A stretch of 64,000 nucleotides of DNA from Cognatiluteimonas sedimenti (GCF_022808325.1 NZ_JALGCL010000005.1:1-64000), one strand, 5' to 3'; shown: positions 7,624-18,962, counted from the stretch's first letter. The notes: generated by a model not told the origin, from the letters alone. A program made the numbers and translations.

Positions 7624-9501
7624 ATGCAACTGCAATTGCGACAGCTTTCGCTGGCCGTGGCATTGGCCCTCGGCGTTTCAGCCGAGGCATCGGCACAGGC
7701 CGATCACGACCCGACCACCGACCTCGACCAGGTCGTGGTCACCGCCACCCGAACCGCAACCACCGTCGACCAGTCGCTTGCGGCGGTCGAGGTGATCGAC
7801 CGCGAACAGATCCAGCGCAGCCAGGCGCGCTCGCTGCAGGAACTGCTGCGCGGCCGCGCCGGCATCAACCTCGGCAACCAGGGCGGGATCGGCAAGGTGT
7901 CCACGCTGTTCCTGCGCGGCACCGAATCCGACCACACGCTGTTCCTGGTCGACGGCGTGCGCATCGGCTCGGCGACCTCGGGGCTGGCGTCGCTGCAGGA
8001 CCTGCCGCTGGAACTCATCGAACGCGTCGAGATCGTGCGCGGGCCGCGTTCGAGCCTGTACGGCAGCGAGGCGATCGGCGGCGTGGTCCAGGTGTTCACC
8101 CGCGGCGGGCGCGACGGCGTGCATCCGCGCCTGCGCCTGGGCGCCGGCAGCCACGGCCTGCGCGAAGCCGGGGCCGGCGTCGACATCGGCGGCGCGCGCG
8201 GCTGGTTCGGCATCGACTACACGCACCAGTCCAGCGACGGCATCAATGCCTGCCGCGGCATCGGCGCACCGCTCTACGCCGGCTGCGGCATGGACCATCC
8301 CGACCCGGACCGCGACGGTTACGAGAACAACGCGCTCTCGCTGCGCGGCGGCATCCGCTTCAGCAATGCGCTGAGCGCCGACGTGCATGCCTTGCGCGGC
8401 GAAGGCCACAACGCCTACGACGCGGACCCGGCCTGGGGCCTGCCCGACAATTCCGACACCACGCAACAGGTCGTCGGCGGCAAGCTGCGCTACGCGCCCG
8501 GCCAACGCTTCGCACTGCAACTGGTGGCCGGGCGCAACCTCGATGCGTCCGACAACTACTTCGGCCACGCCTTCAGCGACCGCTTCCAGAGCACCCGCGA
8601 CAGCGCCACGCTGCAGGGCGACCTCACCCTGGCCGCCGGCCAGCAGCTGACCCTGGGCGCCGACTGGGCGCGCGACCGCGCCGACGTCGCCGGGCCGTTC
8701 GCGACCTTCGATGCCGCGCGCGGCAACCGCGCCGGTTTCGCGCAATACCAGGGCCGCTTCGGCCGCCACGACCTGCAGCTGGCGCTGCGCCACGACGACA
8801 ACGAACAGTTCGGCGGACACGGCACCGGCAGCCTCGCTTGGGGGATGGACGCCGGCCACGGCCTGCGTGTCACCGCCAGCGTCGGCAGCGCGTTCAAGGC
8901 GCCGACCTTCAACGAGCTGTACTACCCGTTCTTCGGCAATCCCAACCTGCGCCCTGAAACCTCGCGCAGCGCCGAACTGGGCGTCGCCCGACGACGCGAT
9001 GCCTGGCACTGGCAGTTCAACGCATTCCAGACCGCGATCGACGACCTGATCGTGTACGACCCCAAGCGGTTCCAGGCCAACAACATCGACCGTGCCCGCA
9101 TCCGCGGCGCCGAACTCAGCGCGGGCACCACGCTCGCGGGCTGGGAGTTGTCGGCGCAGGCCAGCCTGCTGGATCCGCGCAACCACAGCAACGCCAATGA
9201 CGGCAAGCTGCTGCCGCGACGCGCGCGCCAGGCCGCGCGCCTGGATGCGGACCGGCGCTTCGGCGACTGGCGCGTCGGCGCCAGCTGGATGGCCGAAGGC
9301 GCGCGTTACGACGACGTCGGCAACGCGCTGCGCGTGGGCGGCTACGCCACCATGGACCTGCGCGCGGAACTCGCCTTCGCCCGCGACTGGACGCTGCAGG
9401 CCAGCGTGCACAACGCCTTCGACCGCAACTACGAAACCGCCGCCTACTACAACCAGCCCGGCCGCGAGTTCGGCCTGACCCTGCGCTGGGCGCCGCAATA
9501 A
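7624..9501 (+). CDS. btuB: TonB-dependent vitamin B12 outer-membrane receptor
   Basis: Imports cobalamin across the outer membrane using TonB energy. The chosen start gives 625 residues with a signal peptide (MQLQLRQLSLAVALALG, cleavage near AEASAQA), a TonB box DQVVVTATRT, a plug domain (LQELLRGRAGINL, FLRGTESDHTLFLVDGVRI, VEIVRGPRSSLYG) and a 22-strand barrel ending in aromatic LTLRWAPQ. The open frame runs upstream to 7426, but GGAG at 7611-7614 lies 9 nt before the ATG at 7624; the ATG at 7609 has no such site. The upstream cobalamin riboswitch supports BtuB rather than a siderophore receptor. No BtuCDF genes are adjacent. Confidence 0.93.
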   Translation: MQLQLRQLSLAVALALGVSAEASAQADHDPTTDLDQVVVTATRTATTVDQSLAAVEVIDREQIQRSQARSLQELLRGRAGINLGNQGGIGKVSTLFLRGTESDHTLFLVDGVRIGSATSGLASLQDLPLELIERVEIVRGPRSSLYGSEAIGGVVQVFTRGGRDGVHPRLRLGAGSHGLREAGAGVDIGGARGWFGIDYTHQSSDGINACRGIGAPLYAGCGMDHPDPDRDGYENNALSLRGGIRFSNALSADVHALRGEGHNAYDADPAWGLPDNSDTTQQVVGGKLRYAPGQRFALQLVAGRNLDASDNYFGHAFSDRFQSTRDSATLQGDLTLAAGQQLTLGADWARDRADVAGPFATFDAARGNRAGFAQYQGRFGRHDLQLALRHDDNEQFGGHGTGSLAWGMDAGHGLRVTASVGSAFKAPTFNELYYPFFGNPNLRPETSRSAELGVARRRDAWHWQFNAFQTAIDDLIVYDPKRFQANNIDRARIRGAELSAGTTLAGWELSAQASLLDPRNHSNANDGKLLPRRARQAARLDADRRFGDWRVGASWMAEGARYDDVGNALRVGGYATMDLRAELAFARDWTLQASVHNAFDRNYETAAYYNQPGREFGLTLRWAPQ

Positions 9502-9529
9502 GGTTCCGAAGCAGCAGCGCATGGATGCC

Positions 9530-9557
9530 AAAGGCCCGGCATTGCCGGGCCTTTTTT
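9530..9557 (+). terminator. Rho-independent terminator of btuB
   Basis: An 11-bp perfect stem (AAAGGCCCGGC, loop ATT, GCCGGGCCTTT) is followed by more T residues, 28 bp after the btuB stop. It also has an A-run on the left side, so it could act weakly in the other direction. Confidence 0.9.
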
Positions 9558-9630
9558 ATGGTTCTGCGCCTGATCGAGGGGAAAGCGCTGCGTCCGCGGG
9601 ATCGCCGGGCATCGGGTACGGACAATCGCC

Positions 9631-9737
9631 GGGGCCTGGGGAATGCGAGCATTTGTCGGGACCTGGGGACTGTGAGCATTCGTCGGGACCTGGGGACTGT
9701 GAGCATTCGTCGGGACTTGGGACTGTGAGCATTCGTC
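9631..9737. repeat. 27-bp tandem repeat, four units
   Basis: Units at 9631-9657, 9658-9684, 9685-9711 and 9712-9737. The second and third are identical (consensus GGGACCTGGGG ACTGTGAGCATTCGTC), the first is diverged and the last has lost one base. The array abuts dispersed repeat copy B. No coding function is apparent, and the absence of unique spacers excludes a CRISPR array. Confidence 0.9.
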
Positions 9738-10053
9738 GTGCGCCGGATGCGGACGCCTTTGGGTGCGAATGTCCCCGGCCTGCGGCCTCCTCCTTTATTT
9801 CGCACCCAAAGGCGACCGCATCCCGCGTTGCGAGTTGCGGAGTGACTCACAAGAGACAGCAGAGCAACGCTCTTCTTAAGGCCCGCGATCCGACGTCCCG
9901 GCGTGGCCGCCAGCCCTTCGGGGCGAAATCAAGGAGGAGGCCGCAGGCCGGAGGACATTCGCCCCGAAGGGCCGGCGGCCACGCCGGGGCCCCTCAGATC
10001 GCGCCGAAGGACTGGCGATCACGCCGGGGCCCGTCAGGTCGCGACGGCGCGAT
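9738..10053. repeat. Dispersed palindromic element, copy B
   Basis: A full-length copy between the convergent genes btuB and lptG. Hairpin 1 has arms 9745-9769 and 9799-9823 (25 bp, one mismatch). Hairpin 2 has arms 9898-9927 and 9958-9987 (about 30 bp, imperfect). The hairpin 2 loop (AAGGAGGAGGCCGCAGGCCGG) is the reverse complement of the hairpin 1 loop, so the element is built of two inverted, diverged halves. The stem region of hairpin 2 is partly repeated again around 9988-10045 (CACGCCGGGGCCC). The remaining bases to 10198, up to the lptG stop, show no gene. Confidence 0.88.
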
Positions 10054-10198
10054 CAGAAGAACAAGAAAGTAACCCTGCGCCGAATCGGGCGAACAACTCG
10101 GTTGCGTTCTGCAGACACCGGCTTGACCGGCGCTGTCGCGCCCGGACCAAAAACCCAGGGTGGCTCGCCGACAAACGCGCCCGCAAACGCGCGCCGCC

Positions 10199-11302
10199 TC
10201 ACCCGCTGCGCCGACGGAACAGCACCGCCGAGATTCCCAGCATCAGCACCGGCGGCACCAGGTAGGCGACGCGGAAATCGAACTTGAAGACGCCGGCCAT
10301 GCGTACGAACTGCGTCTGCAGGATCCAGAACCCGAGCGCGAACACGATGCCGATGAACAGGCGCTTGCCGAGGCCGCCGCTGCGCAGGGTGCCGAACGCG
10401 AACGGGATCGCGGCCAGGCACAGCGCCAGCACGTTGAACGGGTAGAACCAGCGGCCCCAGTACGGTTCTTCGTATTCGCTGGCATCCAGGCCGTTGCGCT
10501 GGCGGTACTGGATGCTGCTGCGCAGCGCCGCCGACGTCAGCCCCGACGGCCGCGCCACGCTCGCCGCGAGCGCCGTGTCGTCGAGCCTGGACTCCCAGCG
10601 CTCCTCCATCGCCTCGGTCTGCGTCACCGACTTGGCTTCGAACCAAGTGCGCTTGACGTTGTGCATCAGCCAGCCGCCGGGACGGTGTTCGGCGGTGGCG
10701 GCGCGCGCGATCGATTCCAGCCGTCCGTCGTCGTCGAACTCGTACAGGTGCACGTCCTGCAGCTCAAGCCAGCGCTCGCCGTCCTTGCTGCGCTCCTGTC
10801 CGCCACCGGCGTTGAGGAAGGTATTGCCTTCGCGCGCCCACAACCCGGAATACTTGGCCACGATCATGTCCGGCGACTTGGCCGAGGCCTTGAGCGCGTC
10901 GGCGCGGCGCTGGCCCCAGGGCGCGAGGGTTTCGCCGTTGACCACCATCAGCGCGGTCAGCACCGCCAGGCTCATCGCCACTGCCAGGCCCAGGCGCCGC
11001 CGCGAGAGGCCGAGCGCACGCAGCGCGGTCAGTTCCGATGTTGCCGCCAGCTGCCCCAGCCCCATCAACGAACCGATCACCGCCGCGGTCGGGAACAGGA
11101 AGTAGGCGCGCTTGGGCACCGTGTAGGCGACATAGGCCAGGGCCGTGGAAAAACGGTAGCCGCCCGTGCCGATGTCGTCGATCTCCGACATCAGCCCGCC
11201 GACCAGGCAGTCCAGGCCCACCAGCACCGCCCAGGTCAGCAGCACCGTGCCGAACAGCACGCGGCCGACGTACAGGTCGTGGATCTTGGGGAACGGCTTC
11301 AT
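10199..11302 (-). CDS. lptG: LPS export system permease LptG
   Basis: Half of the LptFG inner-membrane permease that, with LptB ATPase and LptC, extracts lipopolysaccharide from the inner membrane and pushes it along the Lpt bridge. The 367-residue protein has the LptF/LptG architecture: three N-terminal membrane helices (VLFGTVLLTWAVLVGLDCL, FPTAAVIGSLMGLGQLA, RLGLAVAMSLAVLTALMVV), a periplasmic jellyroll region (about 130-270) and three C-terminal helices. The LTALRALGLSRRRL segment is the cytoplasmic coupling helix. Its ATG overlaps the lptF stop by 4 bp. The 3' end faces the repeat-filled gap after btuB. Confidence 0.95.
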   Translation of the reverse strand: MKPFPKIHDLYVGRVLFGTVLLTWAVLVGLDCLVGGLMSEIDDIGTGGYRFSTALAYVAYTVPKRAYFLFPTAAVIGSLMGLGQLAATSELTALRALGLSRRRLGLAVAMSLAVLTALMVVNGETLAPWGQRRADALKASAKSPDMIVAKYSGLWAREGNTFLNAGGGQERSKDGERWLELQDVHLYEFDDDGRLESIARAATAEHRPGGWLMHNVKRTWFEAKSVTQTEAMEERWESRLDDTALAASVARPSGLTSAALRSSIQYRQRNGLDASEYEEPYWGRWFYPFNVLALCLAAIPFAFGTLRSGGLGKRLFIGIVFALGFWILQTQFVRMAGVFKFDFRVAYLVPPVLMLGISAVLFRRRSG

Positions 11303-12381
11303 CGCCACGGCCCGGCGCGGCGCACGCGGCCGTCGTCGAAGTACATCCACGCGGCCAGTGCCAGCAGCGGCAGCACCAGCCACCACAGCCCCGCCGCCAG
11401 CGGCAGCTTGCCGCTGCCCAGCCAGTCGGTGCCGAGCATGGTCAGGTTCATGCCGATGAGGTAGGCGAGGAAGCCGATCAGGATGCGCCCGTAGCGCGCC
11501 TGCCTCGGCGAACTGCGCGCCAGCGGCACCGCAAGCAGCGCGAACGCCAGCGCCAGCAACGGCGGCGCGATCCGGTAATGCAGCTGCGCGGTGGCTTCGC
11601 GCCGCGGATCGCGCAGCAGCGCCGGCGTGGACATCGCCTGCGGATCCTTGCCGTCGGCTTGGCTGCGGCCATTGTCCGGCAGCAGCAGGTCGTTGCTGCC
11701 GTAGCGCATCAGGCGGAAGTCGCGCCCGGTCTCGCGCGGCCCTTCGACCCTGAAACCGTCCTCCAGCCGCAGGTAGCGCTGGCTGCCATCGATGCTCATC
11801 GCGCCGCTGCGGGCGGTGGTCACGTCGAGCCGGTCGCCTGCCTGCTTGTAGACGAAGATCCGGCTCATGTGGGTGCCATCGTTGGACATCGAGCCGACGT
11901 AGACCACGCCGCCGCCGCCCGGCAGTTCGGTGAAGCGCCCCGGTTCCAGCCCGGCGATCAGCAGGCTGCGGTTGCCTTCGGCGATCAGCGCCGCCGAGGT
12001 CGCCTTGGCCCAAGGCCCCAGCCACAGCGAGACCAGCGCGATCACCGCCACCATCGGCAGCACCAGCAGCAGCAGCGGCTTGAGCAGCCGCCGCGGGCCG
12101 ACCCCGATCGAGGCCAGGATCGGCATCTCGGCGTCACGGTACATCCGCCCGACCGCGAGCAGCAGGCCCAGCATCAGCCCCAGCGGCAGGATCAGCGGCA
12201 GGTAGCGGATCGTCTGCAGCCCCAGGTGCGACAGCATCATCCCCGCCGGTACCCGGCCACTGGCGATCTGCCCCAGCACGCTGGCGAACAGGCCGCCGAG
12301 GCTGACCATCATCAGCACCACCAGCGCGGCGAAGGTGGCCTGGGCGAATTCGCGCAGCAGGTAGCGGTCAAGCTGTTGCAT
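11299..12381 (-). CDS. lptF: LPS export system permease LptF
   Basis: Partner permease of LptG in the LPS transporter. It has 360 residues, beginning MQQLDRYLLREFAQATFAAL, a classical LptF N-terminus. N-terminal helices include LVVLMMVSLGGLFASVL and YLPLILPLGLMLGLLLAV, followed by the coupling segment MPILASIGVGPRRLL. A jellyroll domain occupies roughly 130-265 and C-terminal helices follow. It is the first gene of the lptF-lptG operon and is divergent from pepA across a 181-bp gap holding both promoters; this divergent arrangement is common in gammaproteobacteria. Confidence 0.95.
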   Translation of the reverse strand: MQQLDRYLLREFAQATFAALVVLMMVSLGGLFASVLGQIASGRVPAGMMLSHLGLQTIRYLPLILPLGLMLGLLLAVGRMYRDAEMPILASIGVGPRRLLKPLLLLVLPMVAVIALVSLWLGPWAKATSAALIAEGNRSLLIAGLEPGRFTELPGGGGVVYVGSMSNDGTHMSRIFVYKQAGDRLDVTTARSGAMSIDGSQRYLRLEDGFRVEGPRETGRDFRLMRYGSNDLLLPDNGRSQADGKDPQAMSTPALLRDPRREATAQLHYRIAPPLLALAFALLAVPLARSSPRQARYGRILIGFLAYLIGMNLTMLGTDWLGSGKLPLAAGLWWLVLPLLALAAWMYFDDGRVRRAGPWR

Positions 12382-12562
12382 CGGGCTCCGGCTTCGGCAT
12401 CGGCGGGGGTTGCTTTAGACTTCCGGGTTCGTTCCGCGGCCATGACTGCACCACGATGGCCCGGTCGCGCGCCCTGCCTGGCGCTTGCCGCCATGCCCAT
12501 GCGGGCGCGACCGGCGGACGATTGTACGGAAAACCATTCGCCTCACTGCCGGAATCTGTTGC

Positions 12563-14051
<1,489 letters not shown>

Positions 14052-14062
<11 letters not shown>

Positions 14063-14471
14063 CTTCTACCTGATCGCCAAGCCGCGCTTCCGCGAGGAAC
14101 CGCTGCGCCTGGTGTGCGAACTGGCGCGCAAGGCGCACGACAGCGGCCAGCCCACCCTGGTGCTGGCGCGCGACCGCGCGCAGGCCGAGGCGCTGGACGA
14201 CCTGCTGTGGGCCTTCGACGACGATGCCTACGTGCCGCACCAGATCGCCGGCGACGAGGAGGACGAGCTCGCCCCGGTGCTGATCGTGCCGCCGGAGATG
14301 GACGTGCCGCTGCGGCCGCTGCTGATCAACCTGCGCGACGCCGCGGTCGAAGGCGATTTCGAGCGCGTGCTGGAAGTGGTGCCCGCCGACGATGCCGCGC
14401 GCGGCCCGCTGCGCGCGCGCTGGACGCAATACAAGGCGCGCGGCCTCCAGGTCAGCAAGCACGACATGTAA
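14052..14471 (+). CDS. holC: DNA polymerase III chi subunit
   Basis: Clamp-loader accessory subunit that binds SSB and, through psi, the gamma/tau complex. The 139-residue protein begins at a GTG ([13 protein letters not shown]) inside the pepA coding region. The FYLI start, the [30 protein letters not shown] core and FVPHQ-like segment ([12 protein letters not shown]) followed by PVLI are typical of HolC. Its place between pepA and valS is the conserved gammaproteobacterial order. A small gene upstream of rimI at 19479-19727 may encode its partner psi. Confidence 0.93.
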
Positions 14472-14499
14472 TGCCCTCGACCGAGCCCAGAACAACGCA

Positions 14500-17268
14500 A
14501 TGACCAGCACCCTCGCCACCGGCTACGACCCGACCAGCTTCGAATCGCGCCTCTACGCGCAGTGGGAGGCCAGCGGCGTGTTCGCGCCCAGCGGCAAGGG
14601 CGAACCCTATTCGATCCTGCTGCCGCCGCCCAACGTCACCGGCACCCTGCACATGGGCCACGCCTTCCAGCACACGCTGATGGACGCGCTGGTGCGCTAC
14701 CACCGCATGCGCGGCTACGACACGCTGTGGCAGCTGGGCACCGACCATGCCGGCATCGCCACCGAGATGGTGGTCGCGCGCAACCTGGCGCTGGAAGGCA
14801 AGGGCGAAACCCGCGATTCGCTCGGGCGCGACGGCTTCATCGCGCGGGTCTGGGACTGGAAGCAGCATTCGGGCGACACCATCGAACGGCAGATGCGCCG
14901 GCTGGGCACCTCGGGTGACTGGTCGCGCAGCGTGTTCACCATGGATCCGATGGCGGCCAACGCCGTGATCGAGGCCTTCGTGCGCCTGCACGAGGAAGGC
15001 CTCATCTATCGGGGCCAGCGCCTGGTCAACTGGGATCCGGTGCTGAAGACCGCGATCTCCGACCTGGAAGTGCTCAACCAGGAGGAAGACGGCTTCCTGT
15101 GGTCGATCTCGTATCCGCTCAGCGACGGCAGCGGCTCGCTGGTGGTCGCGACCACGCGCCCGGAAACCATGCTTGGCGACAGCGCGGTCATGGTGCATCC
15201 CGACGACGGGCGTTACGCGGCGCTGGTCGGCAAGACCGTGACCCTGCCGTTGACCGGTCGCGAGATCCCGGTGATCGCCGACGCCTATGTCGACCGCGAA
15301 TTCGGCACCGGCGTGGTCAAGGTGACCCCGGCGCATGACTTCAACGACTACGCCGTGGGCCAGCGCCACGGCCTGCCGCTGATCAACATCTTCACCCCCG
15401 AAGCGGCGATCAACGACACCGCGCCCGCGAAGTACCGCGGGCTGGAACGCTACGCCGCGCGCAAGGCGGTGCTCGCCGACCTCGAAGCCGCCGGGCTGCT
15501 GGTGGAAACCAGGCCGCACAAGCTGCAGGTGCCGCGCGGCGACCGCACCGGCCAGGCGATCGAGCCCTACCTGACCGACCAGTGGTTCGTGAAGATGGAC
15601 GGGCTGGCGCAGCGCGGCATGGAACTGGTGGAGCGCGGCGACGTGAAGTTCGTCCCCGCCAACTGGATCAACACCTACCGCCACTGGATGGAGAACATCC
15701 AGGACTGGTGCATCAGCCGCCAGCTGTGGTGGGGCCACCGGATCCCGGCGTGGTACGACGCAGCGGGCAACATCTACGTCGGCCGCGACGAGGCCGAAGT
15801 GCGCGTGAAGCATGCACTCGGCGCCGACGTCGCGCTGTCGCAGGACGCCGACGTGCTCGAGACCTGGTTCAGCGCACAACTCTTTCCCTTCAGCACCATG
15901 GGCTGGCCGGACAAGGCGTTGATGGCCGAACGCGGCTTCGACCGCTTCGTGCCGTCATCGGTCCTGGTGACGGGCTTCGACATCATCTTCTTCTGGGTCG
16001 CGCGCATGATCATGGCGACCGACCACTTCACCGGGCAGGTGCCGTTCAAGGACGTGTACATCACCGGGCTGGTGCGCGACTCGCACGGGCAGAAGATGTC
16101 CAAGTCCAAGGGCAACGTGCTCGATCCGCTGGACCTGATCGACGGCATCAGCGCCGACGCGCTGGTCGCCAAGCGCACCACCGGGCTGATGAAGCCGACC
16201 GATGCGCCCCGGATCGAGAAGGCCACGCGCAAGGAATTCCCGAACGGCATCCCCGCGTTCGGCGCCGACGCGCTGCGCTTCACCATGGCCGCGCTGGCCG
16301 GCCCCGGGCGCGACATCAAGTTCGACCTCGCCCGCGCCGAGGGCTACAAGAACTTCTGCAACAAGCTGTGGAACGCCACCCGTTTCGCGCTGATGAACGT
16401 CGGCGACGCCTCCTTCGAGGGCGTGCCCGCGCCCGTCACCGATGCCGAGAAGTGGATCCTCGCGCAGCTGGACCGCGCCAGCGCCGAGGCCGCCGCGCAC
16501 TTCGCCAGCTATCGCTTCGACCTGCTGGCGCAGGTGCTGTACGAATTCACCTGGAACCAGGTCTGCGACTGGTTCCTGGAGCTGGCCAAGCCCGCGCTCA
16601 ACGGCGACGACCCGGCCGCGGCCGAGTCGACCCGCCATACCCTGCTGCACGTGCTGGAATCGCTGCTGCGGCTGCTGCATCCGCTGATCCCGTTCGTCAC
16701 CGAGGAACTGTGGCAGGCGGTCGCGCCGAAGCTCGGCAAGTCCGGCAGCATCATGCTGCAGCCCTATCCGCAGCCCGGCCAATCGGCTGCCGCCGGCTAC
16801 GCGCGGGCTGATGCCGACATCGAATGGCTGAAGGCGCTGGTCTCGGCCGTGCGCCGGATCCGCAGCGAGCTCGGCGTGTCCCCGGCGAAACAGGTGACGC
16901 TGCTGCTGCGCGGCGGCAGCGCCGACGATGCCGCGCGGGCGGCGCGCTTCGATGCGCAGTTGCGCTTCCTGTGCCGGCTCGAGCGAATCGAGGCGCTTGC
17001 CGGAGAACCGCCGGCGGCCGCGCCGGCGGTGGTCGGTGAGCTGCAGTTGTTCGTGCCGCTGGAGGGCCTGGTGGACCTCGACGCCGAGCGCGTGCGCCTG
17101 GACCGGGAAATCGCGCGGGTCGCGGCCGAGCAGGACAAGAGCGCGGCCAAGCTGGCGAAGTTCGGCGCCAACGTGCCGGCCGCGGTGGTCGAGCAGGAGC
17201 ACGCCCGCCTGGCCGACTGGAGCGGCAAGCTGGATGCGCTGCGGGCGCAGCGCGCGCGCCTGGGCTGA
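14500..17268 (+). CDS. valS: Valyl-tRNA synthetase
   Basis: Charges tRNA-Val and edits mischarged threonine. It is a class I enzyme of 922 residues. The HIGH-type motif HMGH is at residues 51-54 in [12 protein letters not shown], and KMSKS is at 532-536 in [10 protein letters not shown]. The editing CP1 domain lies between them ([13 protein letters not shown]). The C-terminus has the ValS coiled-coil arm ([33 protein letters not shown] in broken form). The ATG at 14500 gives [18 protein letters not shown], the normal family start; more upstream codons in frame overlap holC and look non-native. It follows holC by 28 bp. Confidence 0.97.
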   Translation: MTSTLATGYDPTSFESRLYAQWEASGVFAPSGKGEPYSILLPPPNVTGTLHMGHAFQHTLMDALVRYHRMRGYDTLWQLGTDHAGIATEMVVARNLALEGKGETRDSLGRDGFIARVWDWKQHSGDTIERQMRRLGTSGDWSRSVFTMDPMAANAVIEAFVRLHEEGLIYRGQRLVNWDPVLKTAISDLEVLNQEEDGFLWSISYPLSDGSGSLVVATTRPETMLGDSAVMVHPDDGRYAALVGKTVTLPLTGREIPVIADAYVDREFGTGVVKVTPAHDFNDYAVGQRHGLPLINIFTPEAAINDTAPAKYRGLERYAARKAVLADLEAAGLLVETRPHKLQVPRGDRTGQAIEPYLTDQWFVKMDGLAQRGMELVERGDVKFVPANWINTYRHWMENIQDWCISRQLWWGHRIPAWYDAAGNIYVGRDEAEVRVKHALGADVALSQDADVLETWFSAQLFPFSTMGWPDKALMAERGFDRFVPSSVLVTGFDIIFFWVARMIMATDHFTGQVPFKDVYITGLVRDSHGQKMSKSKGNVLDPLDLIDGISADALVAKRTTGLMKPTDAPRIEKATRKEFPNGIPAFGADALRFTMAALAGPGRDIKFDLARAEGYKNFCNKLWNATRFALMNVGDASFEGVPAPVTDAEKWILAQLDRASAEAAAHFASYRFDLLAQVLYEFTWNQVCDWFLELAKPALNGDDPAAAESTRHTLLHVLESLLRLLHPLIPFVTEELWQAVAPKLGKSGSIMLQPYPQPGQSAAAGYARADADIEWLKALVSAVRRIRSELGVSPAKQVTLLLRGGSADDAARAARFDAQLRFLCRLERIEALAGEPPAAAPAVVGELQLFVPLEGLVDLDAERVRLDREIARVAAEQDKSAAKLAKFGANVPAAVVEQEHARLADWSGKLDALRAQRARLG

Positions 17269-17295
17269 CCGTTCCCGGGGCGCGAGTGCGTAAGC

Positions 17296-17316
17296 CTCCC
17301 GTGATGCCCACGGGAG
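17296..17316 (+). promoter_or_regulatory. Hairpin sequestering the ribosome-binding site of the amidohydrolase gene
   Basis: CTCCCGTG at 17296-17303 and CACGGGAG at 17309-17316 form a perfect 8-bp stem with a 5-nt loop. The 3' arm contains GGAG, the only Shine-Dalgarno match for the ATG at 17324 (7 nt away). This would lower translation initiation unless opened. Confidence 0.5.
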
Positions 17317-17323
17317 TCGCGCC

Positions 17324-18952
17324 ATGCGCCGGTTGTTCGCTTCGATCCTGCTGTTCGCCTCCGCGCAGGCGGCAGCCGCCGACCTGGTCCTGCACAACGG
17401 CAAGGTCTGGACCGGTGATCCCGCGCAGCCGGCGGCCAGCGCCATCGCGATCGCGGACGGCCGCATCGTCGCGGTCGGCAGCGACGCGCAGGTCCTCGCG
17501 CTGGCGTCGGCCGACAGCCAGCGCATCGACCTCCAAGGCCGGCGCGTGGTCCCCGGCATCAACGACGCGCATACCCACGTCACCCTGGGCCTGCCGTCGA
17601 TCGACCTGAAGGTGGACCGCGCCGGCGGCAGCGCGGCGGTCCGGGCGGCGCTGGCCGCGCAGCCGCAGGATGGCGAACGCTGGATCACCGCCGACATCGG
17701 CATGGACGTGCTCGCGGACCCGGCGATGCGCCGGCGCCAGCTCGACGCGTTGCAGCCGAATCGCCCGGTGCTGCTGACCGGCTGGACCGGCCACGGCATG
17801 CTGGTCAACAGCGCCGCGCTGCAGGCCCTCGGCCTCTCGCTGCAGCGGGTGCCGGCGGGCGGCTGGCTGGGCCGCGATGCCAGCGGCGATGCCGACGGCC
17901 GCGTTTACGAATACGCGCAGTGGTCGCCGCGCACGCAACTGCCGCCGCGCCCGCGACGCCTGCGCCAGGTGATCGCCGAGGACACGGCCACGTTGCTCAA
18001 GCTCGGCGTCACTAGCATCCAGAACATGGCGATCGGCACCCCGGTGCCGGACTTCATCGCCGCTTGGCGCGACAGTGGCACGCCATTGCGGGTACGCGTG
18101 ATCCACACGCCGCTGGCGACTGCGCCCGGGCAACCACTCGCGGCCGCCGATGTCCCGCGCGCCGACGCCGCGCGCGCCGACGCCGCGCGCGCCGACGCCG
18201 CATACCCGGCAATCACCGTTTCGGGCACCAAGTGGATCCTCGACGGCACCCCGATGGAACAGGGCGCGGCGATGCGCCACGCGTATGCGGACGGCGGCCA
18301 CGGCCGGCTGAACTTCAGCCAGGCGGAAATCGCGGCGTTGCTCGGCGAGGCGTTCGCCCGCCGCGACCAGCCGTTGTTGCATGTCTCCGGCGACGCCACG
18401 CTCGTCGCCGTGCTGGAGGCCATGCAGGCGGTGGCCGCGCCCGCGGCGTGGCAGGCGCTGCGCCCGCGGATCGAGCATGGCGAAGGCCTGGCTCCCGACC
18501 TGCTGCAGCGCGCGCGCGAATTCGGCATCGTGCTGGTGCAGAACCCTTCGCATTTCATGCTGCCGGCGGCCGAAAGCGCGTACATGCAGGCGCACGGGCT
18601 GCAACCGTTGTCCGCGGTCGCGGCCGCCGGCATCCCGCTGGCGCTGGGCAGCGATGGCCCGCCCAGCCCGTGGCTGAACATGCTGTTCGCGATCAGGCCG
18701 GCCTCGCGGCCCGACCAGGCGCTGGACCGCGAACAGGTACTGCGCGCCTATACCGCGGGCAGTGCGTTCGCCGAATTCGAGGAACACCGCAAGGGCAGGC
18801 TCGCGACCGGTTACGCCGCCGACCTGGCGGTGCTGTCGCAGGACGTGCTCGACCCGTCGCTGCCGGCCGAGGCGCTGCCCGCCACGACCAGCCTGTTGAC
18901 CGTGGTTGCAGGCGCCGTGGCCTGGCGCGATCCGGACTGGCAGGCGCACTAG
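17324..18952 (+). CDS. Exported amidohydrolase (metal-dependent hydrolase, amidohydrolase 3-like)
   Basis: Predicted metal-dependent hydrolase of 542 residues with an N-terminal signal peptide (MRRLFASILLFASAQAAAA), so it is probably periplasmic. The composite beta-sandwich/TIM-barrel layout is clear: DLVLHNGKVWTGD with an ADGRIVAVG turn, then VVPGINDAHTH supplying the HxH metal ligands, and LGSDGPPSPW near residue 450 carrying the catalytic Asp region. It resembles YtcJ-type imidase/amidohydrolase 3 proteins, for which substrates are mostly unknown. An unusual run of three RADAA repeats at 279-293 lies in a surface loop. It follows valS by 55 bp and is convergent with rimI. Confidence 0.8.
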   Translation: MRRLFASILLFASAQAAAADLVLHNGKVWTGDPAQPAASAIAIADGRIVAVGSDAQVLALASADSQRIDLQGRRVVPGINDAHTHVTLGLPSIDLKVDRAGGSAAVRAALAAQPQDGERWITADIGMDVLADPAMRRRQLDALQPNRPVLLTGWTGHGMLVNSAALQALGLSLQRVPAGGWLGRDASGDADGRVYEYAQWSPRTQLPPRPRRLRQVIAEDTATLLKLGVTSIQNMAIGTPVPDFIAAWRDSGTPLRVRVIHTPLATAPGQPLAAADVPRADAARADAARADAAYPAITVSGTKWILDGTPMEQGAAMRHAYADGGHGRLNFSQAEIAALLGEAFARRDQPLLHVSGDATLVAVLEAMQAVAAPAAWQALRPRIEHGEGLAPDLLQRAREFGIVLVQNPSHFMLPAAESAYMQAHGLQPLSAVAAAGIPLALGSDGPPSPWLNMLFAIRPASRPDQALDREQVLRAYTAGSAFAEFEEHRKGRLATGYAADLAVLSQDVLDPSLPAEALPATTSLLTVVAGAVAWRDPDWQAH

Positions 18953-18962
18953 CGCCAGCGCG

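Noticed and set aside
9631-9737. Possible CRISPR array
   Set aside because: Units are directly adjacent without unique spacers, only four in number, and no cas gene is nearby.
14452-15879. Long minus-strand frame across valS
   Set aside because: Antisense shadow of an unambiguous synthetase gene; its translation has no recognisable motif or membrane pattern.
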